Part shown: positions 56,452 to 64,000 of the stretch, one piece after another
Layout: every line of letters begins with the position of its first letter
Numbering within the stretch: the stretch's first letter is position 1
NCBI GenBank assembly: GCA_014773175.1
Contig: VXCM01002814.1
Location: forward strand, 130,978 to 194,977
Source of the DNA: Lucifuga dentata
Lineage: Eukaryota; Chordata; Actinopteri; Ophidiiformes; Bythitidae
DNA length: 64,000 nucleotides
Direction: 5' to 3'
Notes under the pieces: model-generated
What the model was told of the DNA's origin: nothing
Database searches by the model: none
What the model saw: only the letters and a program-made list of their open reading frames with translations
Position numbers and translations under genes: made by a program

Positions 56452-57958
56452 CCTTGAACCCTTTTCTTCATGTGCCACAGACATTCTATCTGAAGCACAT
56501 TCTCCTCTCATGTGGAAAACAGAACACATAAATGTAGGTCAGCTTCACTGGAACAGACTGGAAGTGCTGTTCATGCTTTCCCACACTTCTGCCAGGAATT
56601 CCATACAAAGCCCAGGACAGCATGAATGAAAGTAATGGTAAGACCTATAGGCCACAGCAATGTCATTCCAGACAAATCTAGTCGCAAGATGTACCACTAG
56701 CCAGCTTGTCCAAACAAGGTTTAATCAGAATTTGTCTGCTGTCTAGTTTTGAGTTAAGGTTCTAGTCTCGTGATTGAGAGTCTCAGTAATCTGAAGAGAA
56801 ATGCAGTCTGGTGAGAGTCCTTTGAGCTGCCATGTTCTGCCACTTGAAAAGTGACGTCATGGCAGTCTGGGTGAATGTGTTCCAACTCACAGTGGAGCTA
56901 AAGCAGCAGTTTGATGTGCAATGAAAGAAAAGTAATTGTGTGGTTTGTCTCACTACTGTACTTAATTTGCTGTATTTAGTTTTTAGTGGGTGAAGTTACA
57001 TGTTGATCTTTTCAGCAAAGTTCCATAGAGAAGATATTACAATAACAACTCATTTTTATTGGAGGAAATCCATCAATTTTGCTATATAGCACATATAGCA
57101 CATCATAATACAGAAACACCCAAAGCGCACTGTGTTAATTAAAACTATTTAAATTATTTTGTGGGATATTTAAACTTTTATTACAAGCACATTTTAATAC
57201 CTGTCAGTGGCTACATGTATACATGTATGTATACAACATACATGTATACTATGTACATGTATGTACATGCACTACTTACACTTTTTGGTACTACTTACAC
57301 TTTTTGGAAACAGTGTCTTATTTTTCATATTTATTGTTTTTGATGCGCAATTTTTTTGTTCTTTATCGTTCTTGATGTGCAATTTTTCTTAAGTGCCTTT
57401 ATATTTTTTCTGTTATTGTGTGCCTTTTTATACTTTTTTACTTTTGGTAAACTCTCTTATATGAGCAGCCACTTTCGCACTGGCTCGGGAAACAGAATTT
57501 CATGTGCATCACATGCAACATTGTACAAGTATAATGTGGGTGTGGTGAGATGACAATAAAGTTCAGTGTATCCTTGTATATGTATGTTGATATAATATAC
57601 ATACTGAAATTGTACAGTATGTATGCTGTGTCAACATACTGTACTTACTCGTGTTCGGTTTATACTCTTTCTTTAACACAAACTTTCTTTTTTTACTAAC
57701 TTAGGTGCCTTTGCCAAGGTGAAGGAGAGCCAGCGGATGAGTGATGAGGGGAAGATGGACCAGAGCGAGGCTGATGGCATTAGGAAACGCTGTCGGACGG
57801 TCGGGTTTGCGCTCCAGGCAGAGATGAGCCACTTCCATCAGCAGCGAGAGGTGGACTTCAAAGACATGATGCAGGCCTACCTCAAGGAGCAGATAGCCTT
57901 TTACCAGCGTGTTGTCCAGCAACTGGAGCGCACCCTGCGCATGTACGACTGTCTTTAA
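45556..57958 (+). CDS. snx33: Sorting nexin-33 (SH3-PX-BAR), 2 coding exons
   Basis: A SNX9-family endocytic protein that binds phosphoinositides and bends membrane, acting with dynamin and WASP-family proteins. Exons 45556-47053 and 57705-57958 are separated by a 10.65 kb intron with donor AAAG|GTAACA and acceptor ACTTAG, and share a split Gly codon. The SH3 domain is residues 1-61 (ending GLFPASYVEIVR). An acidic linker carries DDDDWDDWDD. GRNLNRFSSFVRSGVEAFVL precedes the PX domain (about 216-326, with RRYKHFDWLY at 252-261). The BAR domain extends to the C-terminus LRMYDCL. A single-N join duplicates 65 bp inside the BAR region and adds a false 22-codon in-frame repeat. Without it the protein is 561 residues (human 574). 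Confidence 0.96.
46708..46838 (+). repeat. 65 bp exact duplication across N 46773 inside snx33 (assembly artefact)
   Basis: 46708-46772 and 46774-46838 are identical (GTTGCCTCAGAGTTGGTGCG to GGCTTGGAAA). The encoded VASELVRKHLGGFRKEFQRL occurs once in the family. Confidence 0.93.
51212..51273. repeat. (CA)n microsatellite, about 31 units
   Basis: An uninterrupted CA run in the snx33 intron, the longest dinucleotide array in the window. Confidence 0.97.
51547..51594. repeat. Perfect 21 bp inverted repeat with 6-nt loop
   Basis: The left arm TCATCATACTATTAACTTAG plus C (51547-51567), loop TGCAAG and right arm 51574-51594 are exact reverse complements. It lies in the snx33 intron. Confidence 0.95.
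57705..57958 (+). CDS. snx33: snx33 terminal coding exon, end of BAR domain
   Basis: 254 bp encoding AFAKVKESQRMSDEGKMDQS to QLERTLRMYDCL and TAA at 57956-57958. The acceptor is TTTACTAACTTAG. It matches the SNX33 C-terminus, so it is the second half of the gene 10 kb upstream. Confidence 0.95.
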
Positions 57959-58520
57959 AAAAATAAATAAATAAAATTGCTGCCCAGGTCCAAGATGCCA
58001 AAAAATGTCAACATGGTAAAGATAAGGCCTGTGCCATTTTGTTTTTGTCATGGTGGAGGAAACAGCAGCTCCTGGAGAGACTTATGAAGCCAGTCCGTGC
58101 TGTTCATGGAGTCATTTACTTTGATGGATTCAGTCACATTTATTGTTTTTAAAAGACCTACTGTCCCCTTTGTTTCTGAAATACACATCATTTAGCCAAT
58201 GTCACAACACAGTAATTAAATTACATAATTATGGCAATTAATTTAAGGTTTTTCTCACAATTTAAAATATGAGTTTAGGTTTAAAATTAATAGCAGTTCC
58301 GTAGATGATTGCTCTGTAGTTTAACACATTAAATCCATAAAACGGATTTTATTTTGACATAGTCCCTTTCTTTCCAATATCATGCACTTTGGATTCAAGT
58401 TACTTAAAAGATTAAACATTCTGAATACTAAAATATATATTTAACATTATACTCATTCTGAATATAATGTTAATTCAGATTTTTATTAACACAATAAACT
58501 TAATTGTCTCATCTGAACTT
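57959..58520 (+). other. snx33 3' UTR (proximal)
   Basis: AATAAA words begin 4 nt after the stop (57962-57975), too close for normal use. AATAAA at 58493-58498 is a more plausible polyadenylation signal, giving a UTR of about 550 nt. Longer forms are possible. Confidence 0.5.
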
Positions 58521-58858
58521 AAATAGTTTTGCCTAAATAAGAGCATCATATAGTAAAGGAGAATTCTACAAAATCCCCATCACCTACACTGATTCTTGTT
58601 GAGGCCTTAACTTGCTCAGGTGTTCACGGCATTGTTTTACTTAATGTCAGTTTCTTCTGGTTCCTCTCTGGACTTTGCACCATGCAGAAGAGTTACTGAT
58701 AAATTGTAATTCAGTTAAGAACTTTTCTTTATATAGACTTATAGACTGTGCCGTTAAGGGACTGAGCATGTATTGACAGTCTGTATTGTGGCTTGATAGG
58801 GTGAATGGAATTTTGATGGAGTGAGTTGTGTTTAGTTACACGTTTGCACACAGTTTTA

Positions 58859-58987
58859 AATGCTTGTGGCTCATACAATACTGTCTGTGTATCTGTGTGT
58901 GTGTGTGTGTGTATGGGCGAGTNAATGCTTGTGGCTCATACAATACTGTCTGTGTATCTGTGTGTGTGTGTGTGTGTATGGGCGAGT
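58859..58987. repeat. 64 bp exact duplication across N 58923 (assembly artefact)
   Basis: AATGCTTGTGGCTCATACAA followed by a GT run occurs at 58859-58922 and again from 58924. Confidence 0.9.
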
Positions 58988-61900
58988 GAATATAGTCACC
59001 CACTGTGCTGATCACTTCCCTTTTCCACGGTGGAAAGCAAATTTAAGACCTTTATAACTAGCAACAGCTTTATCTAACATCTAATATAAGAGGAAATGGG
59101 ATTATTGATGTGGAGCAATTGATGACTTTGTTAAGGAATTTTACATAAGACCAAATTCTTCCTATTTCCAGATTTTTGTTTTCATGTTTGGGTGAAAAAA
59201 CAACATGGTTTGATGTTCTTTGTCTTATAAAACAACATCTAACACAACAACAAATCTACATAATATCATTCATGTTGTGTCTGCAGTAGCCTTCATTTAA
59301 ATAATGATTTAATTCTGTGTATTGCTTATATTTCAACGGTGATCATTTAGTTTCTAGATATAGATGTCAGCTTTTCCACCTTGTTTAGGAATGAAATCTT
59401 CATACTTTAAGCTCAGATTCATCTGTGCTCGCTGTTCCTCAGCGTTCCAAGTGTTTACTTACATAATAACCTTTGTTCCAGTAACATTATTCTCTTTAAC
59501 AAGGGAAACATTTCATGGCGACTTATTTGAGTAGAACATCTGTAGCATGGTTTATAGGGAGTCTGCATTGGCATCATACCTCAAAAACTGTAGGGGTTGT
59601 GTTTGATGCAACTCAACAAGCTTTTCCTAAATTCCCAAAGTTTATCATGAGACACACTTTGATGGCAGATGTTTTGTCAAAGGTGTATTTGAGTTTGAAT
59701 GAAATGAAAAATTAGTTTTGTGAAAGCTCAGATGTTTTTTGTGGTTCTCACATGGCAAAGAACAGCTGAGTCAGAGTCCAGGTTTCTCTGTAAACCTGCA
59801 GCTGGTTGTCTGTGTGTGACTCATATGAGTGCTTTGTCTCAGTATTCGGTTTGGTTCAGTCCACATCTGCAGCCTCCTCTTCATTTAGCTCTTAGCTGAC
59901 TATTAGGGTATTTTTCATGTCATTTTTTTAAATACAAACTTCTCATCTGTCACTATTGTTTTATTTCTGTCAGTGTTTGCACTCTTTGCAGTTCCTATAA
60001 GACCAAAGAAGCCCGACACTTTCTACTGGAATTACATTTTTACTTTGGTTTTACTGAAAATATAATTTTATTCAAACTATTCTAGTGTGAGAAAATTGTG
60101 AAAATAGGATTTAGAAAGAAAAAAACATTCCACAAATAGACTGTTGGACATTGAAGGCAAAGGCAGATTTGGGTAAAAGAGAGACATGCATGATGTAAGA
60201 GAATGAGTGAGAATTAATTTGATGAAGAACAGTGGCTGCAGCTGTCATGTAACATTTCATAACTTTGCTGCGTGACAGGAGAAAAGGCCAGGCGTTTAAC
60301 ACGGGGAAACACAGATGTGCGGCCTGGAGAGTTGCAGGAACTCTGTGCTTTAGTTTTATTCTCTGGTGATTTTCATTAAGTCATTTGTCACTTGATTAAA
60401 TGGAAGGGGACCTAAAATCTTAATAAAAGTAGTAATGGTGAATGCTTTTAGTCTTTTTCATCTTTTTGGATCTGTATATTTGATCTGTATATTTTCCATG
60501 AACAAACCTCTTAATATTTGGGCAATCTGGTGTTCAGTTTTATATTTTTAAATGTGCAAATAAGCCCTCATCGTAATTATGAGAAACTGCACTACAAAAG
60601 CACATGCACACTTTCTTCATCTATCAAAGTCTTACTGTATTCTGTTCTTTTTTTTTTATTTTATTTTATCAATATACGCCACATCAGCATATTAATGAGC
60701 GAGACGTGAACACATATGGAAACACTGAATACAAGTCAAAGATCTACAGGAGCTGGTATCCAGATTAGTGTGTACATGTAAACAAACTGATGCAGTAATG
60801 CTATCAAAATAAATAAAGCTAAAGAAACATTTGCACATCTGGCCAGAGGGCTGCAGAGAACAGATGTTTTCATAACGGTTATTATTTAATGTGTAGCTTA
60901 AGGCAACAAATGTGTCTGTCCATCTGTTTGGGGAAAACAAAAATTTTCCTGCATTTTGATAATTTTACAATTATATTTTATGGATCTATTTTATATATGT
61001 TTAAAAAATTTCCAAAATTTTAAAATTAAAAATAATAAAATACAACACTCTTATTTCATCAATTTTTAAACACATATTGAATTTAAATGTAATATATGTT
61101 GGTTAAACATTTTAAATAAAAATCAAACATTTTATTAATAATTTTAAATATCATTTATACATACATATATATAAAATTTATATTTTTCTTTAATACTTCA
61201 ATTTTTATTTATTCCTATATACATAGTTGATTAAAAAAAACAAAAAACAAACATGAGACAGCATGTGTTAATAACAATTGACCAAATATGTGTATTTATT
61301 TTATTTATTTATTTATTTTTACCATGCTTTGGCATGGCCTCATTGTCACCAAACACAGTGAATAAGATGCATACAGCTTTGTTAATGGACATTACACCTG
61401 CATACTTTTCATTTATGGTGACTTTCTTGGTATGAATGTAGCTCTACGTTGCTTTGTGGAGACAGCTGATAAATGTTGAACTGCAGGCTTTTCTTTAATG
61501 TCTTCCAGATGTTTCAGAAGCAAATATTTCCTTTGGACAGCTGAAATAAACAGCGCTCTCTCTCATCAAAGTGAATGAGGTGTTGGCATAGAACTTAATA
61601 ATGCTGAACTCCCTCTTCGGTTGTCACCCGTACAAGAGGCGTCTTAACTACTTCAAATTTCACTTGTTACCTTTACACTAATAAATCTTCTGTGATATGA
61701 TATGTGGTGATGAAATGTTGAAGAATCATTGTTGCCAAGCACTAACATGTCAGTTTGGTTAACGGGCTGATTTGATGACTTGTAGTCTTTTCATCCTCAA
61801 GCGTTTCCTTAAAAAAAGCCAGATGTTTCTGTGTAAACCCTCGGACAGACTGTGATGTTTTAGGCTCTCTCACATTTTGGAATGTAGCTTGAGCAGTGAG

Positions 61901-62152
61901 ATGATGTCATTTTTGGAATTTGTGCCAGTGGGAAATGTCACCACGTTCACTTAGAAACCCCGTGATTGACAGGGGATTCACAATCTAAATTTCAGGATAT
62001 TAGTGCAGTGCCCATTCAAAATGTGCCTGTTCGGAATGGGCCGGACTTTATGGTGTGCATCACAGCCTGCCATAATTTTGTTCTGCACGTCCTTGTGAGC
62101 TAGCTTTGTTTGCTGTTGTTGTTTGTCGGGTTGAGACTGTGGCACTGGACTT

Positions 62153-62220
62153 GAGCATATGCTGCCACACCCGGAGCATATCCTGCCACCATGCCTTGAG
62201 CGTATTCTGCCACGTGGCGG
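62153..62220 (+). repeat. Three imperfect copies of a 21-24 bp unit
   Basis: GAGCATATGCTGCCACACC, GAGCATATCCTGCCACCATG and GAGCGTATTCTGCCACGTGG start at 62153, 62174 and 62198. Confidence 0.8.
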
Positions 62221-63317
62221 ACTACTTTTTACTGGCACAGCTCAGTTTAAGAACCGCTCATCCAAACAACTTCACATGCAACACTGCACATCCTTGGGTC
62301 CTGAGCAATAAAACCACTAAATACCAACTTCATACAGTGCCGGGTTCTAGAGATATTGGACAGACAGACAGAGATTTATGCCTTTATAGTTGGAGTTTAC
62401 TTTACATAATAGAAATCTAAAAGTACATTTAGTGGGTGCTACAGAATTGAGTTTGTCTGATGATGTATGCCACAGACTGTGCAGCAAGAACTCCTCAACA
62501 GCAGTAAAATGACACCTTGGAAACGGTTCCAAAATCTTGAGGTATTGCCAAAGTAATGCAAACAGAGCACTTCTCTTCCACGACCCAATTTGTGTGAGTG
62601 AGGAAGTGGTTGGGGGGTGAAAACCAGTCAACTTTGCCTTTTTTTAGTTTTTTTCCATCGAACACAGCTGAAGTTTGGATGAGCTCACAACCTCTTTTCC
62701 AGGAGAAAGGAATGTTTCTTTCTGAAATCATGTGGCCTAAGAGAAGAGTGTAGATTTCTTTCAGGTCCTCTCGCTTTGCTGGTAAAGGGGCACATGGTAA
62801 AAGCTTTATGGTCTAAAGTGCCAGCAGATGTCCATAAAAACCCAACATGCTGAGAGAAGAAAAGGAGAAGCTCTACATTTGCATTCTCTGGGGAGAGAAA
62901 ACTGCACCTCGAGCTCCACTATACAGGAAATCTCAAAAGACATGATGTACCCAGAGTCTTCATTTGTTCCCCTCAATGAAAAACCATTCCTACCTCCAAA
63001 TGTTGTTTTATACAGCAAGATTACACCAACCAGAGTCCAGCTGCCTACATCATCTGTGAAGTTAGACATGAATCACAGATGACTTTTTCAAGTAAATTTT
63101 CATTCTCAAATTTCATATTTGTCATCCTTCCCTGAGGTGTATTGTATGGTATGCAAAATGTTGATAAATGATGCATTACAATTTCACTTGCATTGGACAA
63201 AAGTCAAAGTAATATCATTGCACAGGCATATATTTTACTTGTTCTAACAAAGTTTGAAGATTCAATAATAGACAAAATTACTTGATGCATTGCAAAGTCT
63301 CCTATAATGTCATTGCT

Positions 63318-63365
63318 GGTCACTTTTGTCCTTGTCTTGTTAGCAAGACAAGGGCAAAAGTGACC
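63318..63365. repeat. 22 bp inverted repeat with 4-nt loop (one T/G mismatch)
   Basis: The left arm is GGTCACTTTTGTCCTTGTCT plus TG (63318-63339), loop TTAG, right arm CAAGACAAGGGCAAAAGTGA plus CC (63344-63365). The single mismatch would be a G-U pair in RNA. Confidence 0.93.
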
Positions 63366-64000
63366 TCTTGTTAGGAGGCAGACTTGCTGTCTAGCTTCTC
63401 AAACTGTGACGTACGAGTGAGTAACATGGACTTGACCCCCCATGGTGGATTATGGTATCGTCCTCCTCCAGCTCTTGAAGAAAACAAGGCAACAGATGGT
63501 CAAATCAACGTGGTGTGTTTTCTGATCTTTCCTCCTCTTTGCTACTGGGGCCAACATTACCACGGGGCCAAAAGCCAACATTCAAACCAGATTTGTCTTA
63601 ACTCCTGTCAGCAAATCTGGCTCCACTCAGTTTGGAGGGGGATTCTTAGCACTGGAAGTCCTTGGGGAGAGTTGTCCCTTCCTGAAGTACTGAAGATGGA
63701 CAACCCATAATTATTTCTGGTATTTATTTCAGAGACACCAAGACTGGATTTTACACACAGTTGTGTTCCACACTTATAGTCACAATTACAACAATTTATA
63801 CAACTAAGGCGCTTATTATACAGCGTAACAAACATACATAACATAATCTCCTTGGCAGAAGTGATAATCCAGCAAAACTTAATTTGTCAAAGCTCATCTC
63901 CACCGTCTCTTTTGTGAGGAAAAATATCTCCAACAAAACCTCACAGCTGCTCATCAATCTTGATTAAAAACATGCTGGTTACTGATTATATTTTGTGGGC

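Larger units (their letters stand above)
47054..57704 (+). other. snx33 intron (10.65 kb), no gene recognised
   Basis: AT-rich with microsatellites: ACGC-type at 47862-47893, CA at 51212-51273, CTCTC pentamer at about 53640-53673 and CA at 56416-56447. An alternating ATGTATAC-type stretch lies at 57211-57270. A perfect hairpin is at 51547-51594 and a single N at 51385. No exon of another gene is recognised on either strand. Confidence 0.7.
58521..64000. other. Intergenic DNA, no gene recognised
   Basis: AT-rich, strongly so at about 60955-61240. It contains a single-N duplication at 58859-58987, a short three-unit repeat at 62153-62220 and a hairpin at 63318-63365. Open frames at 59515-59715, 62828-63082 and 63384-63710 match no family I know. 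CSPG4, the next gene in human, is not visible, so it would lie further right if conserved. Confidence 0.6.

Noticed and set aside
63318..63365. MicroRNA precursor
   Set aside because: The 22 bp stem with a 4-nt loop is too short for a canonical Drosha substrate, and the sequence matches no miRNA I know. Kept only as a hairpin finding.
63384..63710. Open frame of 108 codons near the right end
   Set aside because: No recognisable domain or splice context, and no match to CSPG4, the expected neighbour.

Overview
This is a stretch of vertebrate nuclear DNA, most likely from a teleost fish. The evidence is multi-exon genes with GT-AG introns, CpG-rich promoter regions, AT-rich intergenic DNA and many CA, GATA-type and AAT microsatellites. 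The recognised proteins are clear orthologs of human SIN3A, PTPN9, SNUPN and SNX33 but differ throughout in the way fish orthologs do. Introns are short. The four genes have the same order and orientation as on human chromosome 15q24: SIN3A, PTPN9 and SNUPN on one strand and SNX33 on the other. I saw no prokaryotic, viral or CRISPR-like content.

Layout. 1-5384: minus-strand sin3a, first eight coding exons (473 codons with PAH1, PAH2 and the start of PAH3); the gene runs off the left edge. 5385-9330: sin3a 5' noncoding region with CpG-rich DNA and several candidate first-exon splice donors. 9330-14279: gene-free DNA that must include the ptpn9 3' UTR. 14280-33352: minus-strand ptpn9, all 13 coding exons (570 codons; CRAL-TRIO/Sec14 domain then a tyrosine phosphatase domain). 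33353-38769: intergenic. 38770-42806: minus-strand snupn, all eight coding exons (373 codons). 43990-45535: head-to-head promoter interval between snupn and snx33. 45556-57958: plus-strand snx33, two coding exons separated by a 10.65 kb intron (561 codons after removing an assembly duplication; SH3, PX and BAR). 57959-64000: snx33 3' UTR and gene-free DNA.

The genes do not form one pathway. They are a conserved neighbourhood: a chromatin corepressor scaffold (Sin3a), a vesicle-associated tyrosine phosphatase (Ptpn9), the snRNP import adaptor snurportin-1 and an endocytic membrane-shaping sorting nexin (Snx33). IMP3, which lies between SNUPN and SNX33 in human, is not seen.

Beyond the genes, the window holds four copies of one non-autonomous DNA transposon family with long terminal inverted repeats (1570-2121, 27757-28189, about 29930-30405, 35318-35887). 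It also holds four near-perfect short hairpins, a 22 bp direct repeat in the snupn/snx33 promoter interval, and a duplicated tetranucleotide block. Eighteen single-N joins are present, many flanked by exact repeats of about 64-67 bp. These look like unmerged assembly overlaps, and two of them corrupt coding exons of ptpn9 and snx33. I found no convincing new biological system; the best leads are the transposon family and the hairpins.
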